In this document: positions 50,197-63,320 of the stretch, piece after piece
Layout: each line of letters opens with the position of its first letter
Numbering within the stretch: the stretch's first letter is position 1
The notes under the pieces: model-generated
Told to the model about the DNA's origin: nothing
Seen by the model: the letters and a program-made list of their open reading frames with translations, nothing else
The model's database searches: none
Made by a program: the position numbers and the translations under genes
Assembly: GCA_026874595.1 (NCBI GenBank)
Contig: CM049309.1
Location: 4,622,076 to 4,686,075 of the forward strand
Length of the DNA: 64,000 bases
From: Sipunculus nudus
Lineage: Eukaryota; Annelida; Sipuncula; Golfingiida; Sipunculidae
Direction of reading: 5' to 3'

Positions 50197-53100
50197 ATTA
50201 TTTTGAGATGTTCACATGCACCATGTCTGAATTTGTCAAACCTTTATGTATCCTTTGTGCAATCTAAAAAATGTCACATATTTGTCTCAACTGGTAAATA
50301 AAAAAAAATAATTACTTTTTATCAAGTTGTTTTTTTGGTGTGGCCTTAGCAGACTTGTGGCAAACAGAGCTGTGGGAAGTACAGAATAAGAATCATCCAT
50401 AACGTCTGAACTATACACTCCTCCAACTATGTGGTACATCTTCAAACAGGAAACAGGTATTATATAATGATGACAGGTCTGTCTGGACAGGAAACACACA
50501 GGATAATATAATAACCATGAGAACGCCAGGATATGAGCATGACTTGTCATCCCGCAGAAAATACAGCCATGTTCATACAATATAAATGTACTCTGCCTAA
50601 CTTCATGTCGGAAGAAACAAAGACAAATTGATGCTGATCATGCCATAATTTGTATATAAATACAGGGAAGCTGAGCTGGGAGATGTTGCAATACAAAGGA
50701 TGAAGATAAGCAGCCAAGATTCGTGGAGGTCACACATATTGCATACCTTGTATTCCTTTTGAGTTCTAAATAATTCCATTAAGAGTGTCTTGGATAACAT
50801 GACAGGCGTAAACATATTTTTTATATTATAATTTACAGTGGAAGTAATAAAGTAAAACATTTATTATAAAATTAAAGTTTGGCATTTGTTCTTCCTAACG
50901 ATGGAAGAAAGGATATTTTTTTTTCAAAAAGGGGTTTCTTAAATAAAATGTTTTAAAAGTAATTTTAATATTCATTTTGTTTATTTCCCAAAACACATTT
51001 ATCATATACTAGTATATATTTTTAAATTTTAAGTCTATGTTACTGACAGTATGAATTAATAGATGAGTTTAACAGGTTTAAAATCAAACCCTCTTACCCC
51101 TAAAGTAACTTTGGAAAACTTGCTAGAGACACAGAGTTAATCACAGCAGGATATTAGCTGCACATCATGTAAATGTAAGAGTGCCTGTATTTGTCTAAAA
51201 TTAATCAACACAATTAATTTGAACAGTAAAACACAGATCTAATATAAATACTCAAAGAACAGCTAGAGGGCGAGACGGTACAGTGACCTTGTAATTGGGT
51301 GAACCTATGGGGTGCCCACCCTTATTACAAACTTTTTATTGGGAATTACTCATACAAATTCCAATGGTGACAGATGATTCCCTTCTCAGGGAAGTATTCT
51401 GCCAAAGGATATGTTTCATGTACCAATGATTACATTACCATATTTATCTTTCAAAAGCAGCAGATTACATAAACAGTCACCCACTGCTGGCCCTTTATTG
51501 CTGTACACAACCTGTTGACTGGTAACAGCTGCTGGGGACGTACAAGCATAGCAGTGCAATGCTGGTACACTTGGCCGTGGGCTCACACTTTCTGACTTAT
51601 ACTTAAAACATTCTTGGCATTCCTGTGGCCCTTTTAATGGCATGCAACCGTACATGCTTTTAAGTCTGTGAGACAGATTTTATGTGTTTTTTTTATTCTT
51701 CTTTTAGGTCTGGCATAACATAAGCTTCATAAAAAGTGTTCAGTGGTAACTACTGTCCAAACTGTTACTGATGCGAATTCCTGATATGAATATCCACATC
51801 TCTGACAGATTCTGGGCAATACATCAATTTATCATAGGCCTCTTATTATATGTATAAACCACCAAGCTTAACTGTACACCCCAGATCAAGATCTAATCCA
51901 TCAAGTTTCACACAACAAAAAGATATACCTGTAAAATGTGATTACTGCTTTACAATACAAATCAGCAGATAATTTACTTGTAAGACTGTCTCTTCTTGTT
52001 TTTATAAGCCTCTCAACAAAAATCAGCGAGGCTTATAGGGTTTCATTTTTTATATTCTTAAAATTATATTTCTGAATTCATATTTAAAAAAAAAGTTTAT
52101 TATTATTTACAAATTTTTAAATATTTGTTTCCTTTTTTTCTTACTTTTACTATTTTCTGTTTGCATCAAATCTTCAACATGGCTAATTTTCAAAAGCTGA
52201 ACTTTAGGCATAATATTAGTCCCAGTTCACACATATTTGCACCTGATATTCATTTTAAATTCAGGCTGTTCACTCCACAGCAAATTCCCCATTATCACTC
52301 ATTTGTTGGCCTGCTGATTGCATATATCTAGTTTTTATTATTATTTTTTATTTGTTTGACTTGGTGCTGGAGACAGCAGACCACTTCTGGATTTACTTCT
52401 GAGCCTGGCAGTAAGCCAGGTGGAGCTAAATGACTGCTGGTAAGCAGAGCTCTGAAACATGTTAACTGTTTAAGCCTACCAAACACTTAGCCACTCAAGA
52501 CTGAGACTGTGAATGAATACTGTTTATGTAGCAAGAGCACTCCTCAAGCTTAACCCAACGGTTTCCTATTTCATCACACGATCAGGTTTCCCAACAACTC
52601 TGTGTCATGAAACAATATGTGATGACATAACTAAATATGTATTGATAGAAAAGTGAAATGAAGTGGGAAATCAAATTTGACATCTATAGTAAGGGATTAC
52701 TTAGTAGGTATTTATACAATAACAGGCATGCCGTGGGAGGGAGTCTGTATGATGCTACAGATAGATATAAAACAAACTCTGTTGTTACTGTGAATACTTC
52801 AGCCTGAAGGATATGAAAAGAGAAAGTAACTATCTTCATTAAAACTTGATCCAGATGATGTATGGTTAACCCCACACAGAGTATCTTATGTAACACCCAC
52901 CAAAAGCTCATCTATAGTTGACTCTCTACAGACTGACAAATCCATATTCTGTAAATCTTGTTTGATATTGTGGTAGAAGGTAACATAATTGTTAGCTCTT
53001 GGTAAGCAAAGTTCTGCAACATGTCAACTGTTGGAGCATAACAAAACTCATGACACTCAAAGAGTAAAGATTCCATATACAAAAGGCAATGGACCTTTTC

Positions 53101-53684
53101 TTTCAACTATAATCTTCATCTGCCATAAAAAATCATGTTCTTACTGCCCCGGATGCATGCACTGACCTGTGCAGTCTGGACACAGACATGTACTGATACA
53201 TATAAAGTCTGAATTTGTATATGACAAAACAAATGTGTTTCCCATGTAAGGAAAACATGCTTTATGAGCATTTCCCTAAACCGCTATATTAAATTAATAT
53301 TTTTTTTAATCTTCTCTCTGCCACCTGCTTAAAAGGTCAAATGGATGGAGAAAGCAGACTGCTGTCATTAATCTAAACTTCATGTTCCTAAGGAACTCAA
53401 ATCTAAACTTCATGTTCCTAAGGAACTCAGATGGCTGACCACTTCAGAGGAAATTTGGTATATTATAATTTTGTATGCGACAAAAAGTACTGGTAATAAA
53501 TACTTATAAACAAGGTTTTAATTTTTATTTTACTATAAACAACTGACAATCGCGTAAATTCAAATGTTTCTACAACTAGTATTTGAAGTGAACAATATCT
53601 AAGAAAATTAGCATAAAATCATAATTATCATATTCATGAGTATTCATTCATTTACACAATGAGAATGATGTAACTGACACTTAC

Positions 53685-56600
53685 CCTCCAACTACATCAT
53701 CGGCAAAGCTGATCCCCCGCTTGGGTTTTGGACTCTCTGTTGGTCCGGGAGAATGCTTCATTATACCTTTCAAGGCACCATTGGTATTTCTCTGACTTTC
53801 TGAGCTTTCAACCATCTGATCTTCACTCGTAAGACTTTCCGAAACTACATGCTCTCGTCCATCACCTGCCATTTTTACCTTAAAACTGCGACCAAATTTC
53901 ATAGAACTGTCCTCTGAGCCTGCATCTGACAGGTTCATTGTACCGGAAAATTTGCCTAATCCACTTTTGGTGGATGACAGTCCTTGACCAGAGGAACCAT
54001 GTGAATGTGATGCTTTGTGGACTGTTACAGTGTGCATCATATCGGCACCTTCTGAACCACTGCTGTCTTTACGACTCTCTTTTCTGAAACCACCCATGGG
54101 TTCCTTACCATCACAGTCATCCAGCAACTCCACACTGCTGGATTTCCAAACAGGGGTGTCACCAACATACGCAGTTTCGACATGTTCAATTACCCTCATT
54201 TGTGTATTTCCATGTTCGTCCTTCTCAAAGCTTATTATTGGTCCCTGTGAATCCCCACCAGATGATGTCTGCATACCACTGCTGCTGATGTTTGAGTGTG
54301 CCGTTCCACCTACAGTGCTGCCCCCTGGTGACATTTTCATGCTACTGCTGCTGATGACGCTGACAGTTTCATTATCATTATCATCCAGTTTGGGCTGCTG
54401 TTTGCTCAAGTATGAGTGGGACCTGCTTTGTATGGTTTTAGATGTAAAACCACCAGAATGTGTGGAGCCAGAACCTGAATGTCCCACAGAGAACGACCCA
54501 GACCCTTGTCCAGATTGTGAAGAACAATCTCCAGACAAAGTGATGCCATCAACCCTCATTCTTCCACCATCACCTCTGATTCTTGAACCCTCACCTCTAC
54601 CTTGACCTTGTCCATGTGTTCGTACTACCTGGTATGTGGTGTATGAACCCTCAGGTCTCCCTATGTTATACTGGTCATCACTATCGGTGCTGAGGTTTCT
54701 TGTGCGTGTAGCAACTCTTGTTACAGTTATTTCACGACCACTGGGACTTAGCTGCCGCTCAAACTGACTAACAATGTTGCTGACTCCCTTAGTCACCTCC
54801 TCTGACTCCGCTTCATGACTAACACCATCACCTGTCATACGGATATGTCTGTCTGCCCAATCTGTTGAATCCCTTGTAACTTGCGGGCCTTGATGTCCAA
54901 CAGACCTTCTGACAGTTCTCTCCTGACTGACACTTACACCTCCTTGTTTTAACGGTTCCCGGTCTGTGTAACCACTTATCGTGGAACCTCCATCAGATCT
55001 ACTTGAACCAGACCCGAGTTGAGTCTGATACGTGGTCGTTTTGACTGTCCTCTTTACACTAGGTTCTGATCTACTAACGTTGACTGTCTTTGTGACATGG
55101 TATGAACTATCTTGTGGTTTTGACTGGGTGCTGCTGATCTGTTTATGTTCCGACCATGCACTCTGTGTGGCAGTGGGTTCTGTCAACGTATTGGCTGACC
55201 GCTGTTCTTGCTCCTCCATGGTAGTAATGCCTGTTGGGGACCAGGACTGCTGGGAAGTGCTCACCTCCCATGTTGTGAATTCTTCCTCATCTTGTTCTGG
55301 CTCCTGTGAGACATCACTCTTACTATCAATCTTCAAATCAGTGCGTTTTGAAAATGGCCTACCATCTTGTCTGACACTCCATGATTTTGTCGTAGTAGTG
55401 GTACTTTGCTCTGAACTACCACCAACACCATATTGAAAGTCTTGAGTCCTTCGATCAGGACGATCATCTGATACCTGTCGATGCTTTTTCACAGTATAAC
55501 TTTCCACGCTACTAGATACAGGAGCTGTATGTATAACTTCTTGAGTTTCATTCACAGTGCTTTCATCTTGCCGTACCGAGAAGTCCCCAACTGCTACAGA
55601 TTTGGTCAAAATAGGCATGGTGGAGATAGCAACATTTTTTGTAATGGGTTTTGGGGATAGAGCAGCCCTGTCAATTAGAGCACTTCCTGCACTCTCACCT
55701 ACTGCTCTATTAACCTGTCTTATCTTATCAGTATTCACACTCCTATCAATAGACCTCCTCAGTATTTCAGTGTTCACACCACGGTTATGTGTTCTCTTTT
55801 CCACTTTCTTAGGGAATTCATCTGTATTCACTTCAGCATCATAAGTCTCCACCCTATCAGTGTTAACTGATGTATTCTGTAAAACATCCAAACTCATGAA
55901 GATCCTTTGGTCTGTTTCAGTTTTGATGTTACTTTGTCTCACTGGGTCTGTATTGGTGGACACAGTATATTTTGATGTTGGCATGGTTGTGGTAGATCGA
56001 TGTACCAGCTGAGTTTTCTGGGTATTAGTCATCGCATCTACAGTAAATGCTCTATCTGTTGCCACTGATCTGTGGAAACACTGTGGCCTGTGATCCACAC
56101 TGACAGACTTCATTTTCTTGATCGGTCTAACTTCAACATCAATCGTGTCTGAACCAACACCAATAGATCTAGTGTCAGCCTGTCCTTCATACTGAGTGAC
56201 CTTGTTTTCCCTCTCTGGTTGACACATGACGGCCACACTGTGGACAGACTTTTTCAGCATCTGATCCAGCACCATTCTGATGTCATTCCTGTCCACCTCC
56301 ACTCCACTCGTGTAGTACTGTGTCATCTGGAGCTGCTTAATCATGGTGCTGATTGACTGCGTGGAGGAACTTTGCATCTCTTGACCTTCCTCTCTGGTTG
56401 CTATGGCTTTCTCATCTTCCTCCCTCATCCACTGTACTCCAATCTCCCCTACGCCAACGGCCACATTTTTTGTGAATGGCATTTCATCATCTAACATATA
56501 AGATATCCCGACATCCCTCATAGGCACACGACATGATATTCCGACATTTCTCGTCTGTTTAGGCTGCGTACTTTGCCCTATAATAACTGTTCTCATTTCC

Positions 56601-58077
56601 TTTTCCTGAACTTGCATGCCAGCAGACACATCATCTACTTTATAGTCACCGACACCGATGCTACGAACTTTCGGTTTGGGGGATATAGGAGCTGGTAAAC
56701 TTTTTGCAGGATAGTTTTGCGTATTTTGAATTCCCTGCCCAAGCACGACAGTCAGCAATTCTTTTTCTTGAGTATGCACTGTGCGATCTGTTGATAAATC
56801 TTGACGGTTTTCCATTAGGGCACCAGTGTTCTGAAGGGCATATGATGGCTGTATTTCAGGGGCAAAAACGTTACCCTCCCCAACACCTACACTTCTCAAA
56901 TTAGGTCTTGGTTTTTCAGGCACACGACTTCGAGTCAAGCTTGTTTCCTGTGTTACAGAGTAGGACTGTCGGCCACTTCCATATCTGAAGTGGTCAACGT
57001 CATCGTAAGGCTGGTCTATGTTACTCACAGTGTGGTCTCCCACACCCACTGATCGCATGTTCAGTTTACTACTCTTAGCCTTCAGCTGCAGCATTAAAAG
57101 TCTCTTTTCTTCCTTCAATACAGAAATACGAACTTGAAGCACAGGTAGAGCTCTGATTTGTTCTTCAAGCTCTCTCATGTGTTGCAAGCCAAGTGCAAGT
57201 TGGTTGCGTATTGTATCGAGGGATTTCTGGCTGATTGAAACCATTCCTGATCTGTCTCCGTTAACTTCCCCTTGTCGTGGCAGGTGGGACTCTATCAATT
57301 CAGCGAGTTGAACGGAGGTGAAGGCTGTTTGCCCGACAGATGAAGTGTGCCAGGATGTTTGATAAGGTACCTCACTGGACTGAGTTGACTGTGACGAAAT
57401 AGAACTGAATGAATCACTGCGGTCTCTCCTCATGGTCGGTACCAGGGGCTGAGGTGGCTTGGTTAACAGAAGTTGCGTTTCACTGCGGTACTTTCTCTGG
57501 GCATCTGCCACCTGTTTTCTCGTTGGTTTTGGTGGTACTGGTGGCCCAGGGGACTTGATACCACTGGTAGGGCTGTAAGAACTAAATGTTTTAAAACCAA
57601 TAGGGCTTGGTGAGTTAAACGAGGCATCACTATCATATTCATAAGACTCATACTCAGATGACCTCAACCTTGACCTTCGACCTTCAATTATCTGAGTGTC
57701 TATTGAACTGAGAGTAGCATTAACAGAGGAGTCAATGTCTTCTAATATCCTGTTGGTGGCATGGTCTTCTTTTTCTATGGCTCTCATGAAGTGCTCTTCA
57801 TGAGAATTAATCACATCGGGTGGCGGCCCTGTAATTCCCTGACCAGACTCTTGCTGCTGGAGATAAATCTCCATAGATTTTCTTAATCTTCGCTTATTGC
57901 GCTTTATTTTCTTGAGGTTTCTCAGGTAAGTCCCATCATTCAAGGAGTCACAGTACCGCATGAAATCAACATCTATGTGGTATCCATAGGGACAACAAGA
58001 GCATCGTCCGTCCACAAAATTCATGTGGCTTGTGTCAGCTAAAGTTGGCTCCATGGAGTCATTAGGGTCTTCCACAT
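53685..58077 (-). CDS. KANK: KANK, large exon: KN motif, coiled coil, disordered region
   Basis: This 4393-nt exon opens at a tatcatttcag acceptor (58078-58079) and ends at a gtaagt donor (GT at 53684-53683). The open frame extends upstream to an ATG at 58114, but that lies in the intron. The likely initiator is the Met at 58054 (MEPTLADTSH) or one in an unseen exon. PYGYHIDVDFMRY is the KN motif, with vertebrate LDLDFLKYV replaced by IDVDFMRYC. PPVPPKP (about 171-177) is an SH3-type ligand. RELEEQIRALPVLQVRIS is almost identical to the KANK coiled coil. RS(V/I)GVG-type motifs recur (about 334, 387, 464, 629) with R-x-VGIS (502, 513), and (V/T)NT(D/E) motifs recur (about 700-775). The exon ends GIMKHSPGP…KRGISFADDVVGG, similar to the vertebrate SIMKK segment. 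Plus-strand ORFs here are shadows. Confidence 0.92.
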
Positions 58078-58189
58078 CTGAAATGATATAATAAATGTAA
58101 CATTCCTTCACCAATTATATGGAAAAATGACTTATAAAAAAAACAGTAGCAAATCCTCCTTATAGGTCTCTGCTTTTATTATTTTCAAG

Positions 58190-60040
58190 AAGTTCTCTGA
58201 AAAATAAAACCGAGAAAGTACCGAAAAGTTACTGAAAAGCACGAAAAGTTACTGAAAAGTTACAAAAAAGTACCGAAAAGTTACCAAAAAGTTATTGAAA
58301 AGACTTTAAAAGCACCTTTTAATTGATGTTAACACTACAAATAACCAAAAATTAGGTTCAGACTGTCAGTAAAGTTAGCAAATTGTGTTTTTCTCTTTTA
58401 TAGGATGATGAAAAGTGACTGAAAAGCACCATAAAGTGACTAAATGTTACCAAATAAGTACTAAAAAATACCAAAAAGTACTGAAAAGCTATCAAAAAGT
58501 ACTGAAAAGTTACTGAAAAGTACCGGAAAGTAACTGAAAAGATACAACAGTGTATTGAAAGTTACCGAAATGACTAGAAAAGCTGGTTTTACATGACATT
58601 AAACATACCAAAGTGTGCAACATGCTATTTATTCACATGATAAATATTTAGTCTTGATATATCCTTAAATACCTGATATTGCTTAGTGAAATATGTTACT
58701 TTGTGAAATAAGAACCTATTGTTTTTTGTGGTGAGTGCTTTGCCATTATATGTTTTCAGTGTGAGAGATAATATGATCAAATTCCTTTTCATCCTAAGTG
58801 TTTACTCACTGACTTGAAATTAAAATGTTCTTGCTTTAGGTGTTTGGTTATTTAAGAAATATATTATTTACCAAATGGATTTACATAAAATATTCCATAT
58901 CCATGTACTTAATTCAGAACCTTTCAATGGTCTAAAATGGCACTTTATGAAAAAAATATGGACATATTTTGTTTGAAATGCATTCTGATTTCACAATACA
59001 TTAAACATTCAAAGATGTGCTGCTCTTGGTTTTATTTATTTTAAAGTCATCAAGCTACCTCTGTCATAAGGCTGTACCAGTATATACTGTTAAATACTTC
59101 CAAGAGAATAAATAACTGTTCAATATTTCAAATGATGTTCCCATTCAAAGCAGCTTTAAAATTGAATTAGGCATCTAAACTGTTTAAAGAGCAGATATTC
59201 CAAAATTAAAATGATTATTTTCAATAAAGTAATTCAGTAACTTTTAAATGACTTTTCAGTTACCTTTTTTTTAATTTTTAATACTTTAATATATGATAAC
59301 ATTTTGTCATTTTATAGTACTTTTCATTTATTTTTCATAATTCTATAAAAAAAAGGACAATTTCCCAACTTTACTGACAATCTAAAACAACTTATGGTAA
59401 TTTTTTTGGTATACATTATTTAAAAATTGCTTTTATAGTTGTTTCAGTTACTTTTTGGTAATTTTTCTGTACTTTTTGGTATGCTTTAGTATTTATTTGA
59501 TAACATTTTATCACTTTATGGTACTTTTCAGTCAATTTTCATCATCCGTTATAAAGGGTTAGAACAAAATTTGCTGACTTCAATGACAGTCTTAAACAAC
59601 TTTTCGGTAATTATGTGTTATAATATATAAAAAAAATACTTTAAAAAGTCCTTAACTTTTCGGTACATTGTGGTAACTTTTCTGTTACTTTTCCGTACTT
59701 TTCAGACACTTTTCAGAACTTTTCAGTAACTTTTCGGTACTTTTTGGTATTTTTTAGTATTCATTTGATAACATTTTGTCATTTATGGTGCTTTTTAGTC
59801 ACTTTTCATCATCCTTTTAAAGGGTAAAAAAGAGCACTCAATTTGCTAACTTTACTGACAGTCTGTACCTAATTTTTTGTTATTTTTAGTGTTAACATTA
59901 ATAAAAAGGTGCTTTTAAAGTCTTTTCAGTTTCTTTCGGTAACTTTATGGTACTTTTTGGTAACTTTTCGGTACTTTTCGGTACTTTTCGGTAACTTTTC
60001 GGTACTTTTCGGCAACTTTTCGGTGTTTAGAAAGACCCTG
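58190..60040. mobile_element. Foldback element with arms made of 'accgaaaagttactgaaaag' repeats
   Basis: The left arm (about 58190-58585) is rich in accgaaaagttactgaaaag-type units. The right arm (about 59650-60035) is its reverse complement (ttttcggtaac units). The correspondence includes unique blocks such as the caccttttaattgatgttaac region at 58314 against gttaacattaataaaaaggtg at 59892, and gatgatgaaaagtgactgaaa against its reverse near 59800. A further degenerate copy of the right arm lies at 59240-59600. The inner loop shows no coding. The inverted structure ends about 110 bp from the KANK acceptor. Confidence 0.7.
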
Positions 60041-61689
60041 AATGAAACTGTATTACAACAAAAGTCAGCACTTTTCTTCTGCATCCTGCCAGCAATGTAC
60101 AGTCTTTTGACCAAATGGATTTTATACCTATTGAATAAGGAAACAAATTTGTTTTCACCAACAAATATTTTTTTCTAGTAGGAAAAAATATGTTAAGTGT
60201 TCAAAGGGCAACTAAAAAAAATTAACAGAACCAAAACGTCTTGTGGTTTCTAAGAAGATTCCTAAGTGGTTAAACTAAAATTTTTTTTGTACTTGCCCAT
60301 GCAAATGTTCTAGAAAACATCTGGCACACTGCCAGAAACCACCAAGGCCAGTGCATTGGTGTGGCCGTTTTGTGTCTGTATGTTTTCCAACATATAAAAT
60401 TCTCAGTTTTGTGTTGGTGACGTACACCAAGCAGGTAGACTGCCAAGATCTGATGGAGCTGTATTCCTATGTGAATGTACAACACATTTGGAACTGTTTG
60501 ATTTATCAGCCTTGTCAAACATTCTCTGAAATGTTGTACATGTATATGCAAAGGATGGGTCAGTTTAAAGAGCAACGAACTGGCTATAGTATCTCAAACA
60601 AAATGGCATCTGCGGCCCTGCTGAAATCCTGAACTCTCTTCATGATACTGTAACTACCCATATAGAAGCTCATCAAGCACACTTAACAGGAGTACAGTTC
60701 AGATTTGTGTATTTTTTTTAATGATGGTTTAATAGAAAACTGCTTGAAGGAAATGTGATTACTGATCTGTAATAATAGCTATTAACTGTGTATAGATATA
60801 TAGCATGGCATTTATAACCAATTACCACCAGATGACATGTTCTGTTTGAATGTATTTGCCCATATTTACAGTGCTCATGATGAGAATAGTCTATGACTAG
60901 TTTACGACAATGTCCTCCAAACCACTCTCTATTACAGTATTAATCAGCTATGAACAAACTACCTATTAAGTACTATTTAATCTGCAACAATACATACTTC
61001 TGAGCAACAATAAACGATATCTTCACTGTAGTAAGCAATGTATATATTATATATATACATATATATATATATATAATAATTAATCATTCTAAAAGTAAAT
61101 ATCAGTAGGTATCCCTTGTGCTCCTCCCAGTCTTGTCCTGATTAATAACTAAGAGAGCCACTCCTGGAGTGCTCGCTCACCTGTGTAATTTCACCTGGCT
61201 GAGTACCTTACTTTTAACATAAACACACGAACGTATAATTTTCACTGACGTGTTGTGGGCGGGGCTAAGTTGAAGTGATGTCAGTCAGTGTTACATGTTC
61301 ACGTACACAACACCTGTCTGGTCATTCATGCAGTCGTGTGTGTACAGATAGTTATCATACAATCAATTCTAGTCCAGTGGGTGGTTAAATGGTGACAAAT
61401 AATGTGAAATGTTGTGTATTTTCAAATGTAACCCATTTCTGTCAGAAACATCCTTTCTTTTTTAATCTTATATTAAGTGTGATTTACTGGTTTTATATGA
61501 AAGGTCAATGTTCATACTCACAGCTTGCCCACATTACAAGCCAAATATGATTCTGAAAATTTTGCAAATACTTTCCTGAGTAACTCAGATTGGGGAATAC
61601 TGCCTCAGTTCTTTTTGCCTAATCTTAGATCCTTGCATCTAGCCTAAAAACATTCAGGCCAGTCTTTAATCCCCAATCATAACCTCAGA

Positions 61690-63320
61690 CCTCTAATTCC
61701 AGCCTTAGATCACTAACGCCAGCCTATGATACCTTATTCCAGCCTAAGTTAGCTGACCCCTGCCTATGATGCCTTATTTCAGCCTAAGATCACTGACCCC
61801 TGCCTATGATGCCTTATTTCAGCCTAAGATCACTGACCCCAGCCTATGATGCCTTATTCAAGCCTAAGATCACTGACCCCAGCCTTTGATGCCTTATTTC
61901 AGCCTAAGATCACTGACCCCAGCCTATGATGCCTTATTTCAGCCTAAGAACACTGACCCCAGCCTATGATGCCTTATTTCAGCCTAAGATCACTGACCCC
62001 AGCTTATGATGCCTTATTCAAGCCTAAGATCACTGACCCCAGCCTATGATGCCTTTTTTCAGCCTAAGATCACTGACCCCAGCCTATGATGCCTTATTCA
62101 AGCCTATGATCACTGACCCCAGCCTATGATGCCTTATTTCAGCATAAGATCACTGACCCCAGCTTATGATGCCTTATTCAAGCCTAAGATCACTGACCCC
62201 AGCCTATGATACCTTATTCCAGCCTAAGTTAGCTGACCCCAGCCTATGATGCCTTATTCCAGCCTAAGATCACTGACCCCAGCCTATGATGCCTTATTCC
62301 AGCCTAAGATCACTGACCCTAGCCTATGATGCCTTATTCCAGCCTAAGATCACTGACCCCAGCCTATGATGCCTTATTTCAGCCTAAGATCACTGACCCC
62401 ATCTTATGATGCCCTAATCAAGCCTAAGATCACTGACCCCAGCCTACGATGCCTTATTTCAGCCTAAGTTCACTGACCCCAGCTTATGATGCCTTATTTC
62501 AGCCTAAGATCACTGACCGACCCCAGCCTATGATGCCTTATTTCAGCCTAAGATCACTGACCCCAGCCTATGATGCCTTATTTCAGCCTAAGATCACTGA
62601 CCCCAGCCTATGATGCCTTATTTCAGCCTAAGATCACTGACCCCAGCCTATGATGCCTTATTTCAGCCTAAGATCACTGACCCCAGCTTATGATGCCTTA
62701 TTCAAGCCTAAGATCACTGACCCCAGCCTATGATGCCTTATTTCAGCCTAAGATCACTGACCCCAGCCTATGATGCCTTATTCAAGCCCATGATCACTGA
62801 CCCCAGCTTATGATGCCTTATTCAAGCCTAAGATCACTGACCCTAGCCTATGATGCCTTATTCCAGCCTAAGATCACTGACCCCTTCCTATGATGCCTTA
62901 TTCCAGCCTTAGATCACTGACCCCAGCCTATGATGCCTTATTCCAGCCTAAGATCACTGACCCCAGCTTATGATGCCTTATTCAAGCCTAAGATCACTGA
63001 CCCCAGCCTACGATGCCTTATTTCAGCCTAAGTTCACTGACCCCAGCCTATGATGCCTTATTTCAGCCTAAGATCACTGACCCCAGCCTATGATGCCTTA
63101 TTTCAGCCTAAGATCACTGACCCCAGCCTATGATGCCTTATTCCAGCCTAAGATCACTGACCCCAGCCTATGATGCCTTATTCCAGCCTAAGATCACTGA
63201 CCCCAGCGTATGATGCCTTATTTCAGCCTAAGATCACTGACCCCTTCCTATGATGTCTTATTCAAGCCTAAGACCACTGACCCCAGCCTATGATGCCTGA
63301 ATTATTCAAGCCATAGATCT
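61690..63320. repeat. 40-bp satellite (two 20-bp half-units), about 40 copies
   Basis: The unit has two halves, agcctaagatcactgacccc and agcctatgatgccttatttc, which share agccta-(a/t)-gat, so the 40-mer is a dimer of an older 20-mer. Variation is at a few sites (ttcaag, ttccag, cagctt). One unit at about 62515 has a 4-bp 'gacc' duplication. The flanks (61620-61690 and 63480-63900) contain degenerate 'agcctcagatc'-type monomers. Confidence 0.93.

Larger units (their letters stand above)
43783..53684 (-). other. 9.9-kb KANK intron
   Basis: It contains a very AT-rich stretch (43975-44160), a minus-strand Helitron-like element (47965-49289), a copia-like remnant (50074-50196), a small palindrome (about 52009-52042, ataagcctc … gaggcttat) and a hAT-like 'gtgatgggccaatgat' repeat (about 45872). 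A cysteine-rich minus-strand ORF (51416-51655) has no family I recognise. The rest is unremarkable. Confidence 0.5.

Noticed and set aside
54015-55844. Plus-strand ORFs of 95-196 codons
   Set aside because: They are shadows of the KANK large exon, which has clear homology on the minus strand.
58078-58114. ATG at 58114 as the KANK start
   Set aside because: The 12 codons before the KN region (MVKECYIYYIIS) lie in intron-like sequence, and a good acceptor (tatcatttcag) sits between them and the conserved part.
60270-60632. Overlapping ORFs of 101 (minus) and 93 (plus) codons as the missing KANK first exon or another gene
   Set aside because: No recognisable domain, and no donor that gives the phase needed at 58077 could be supported.
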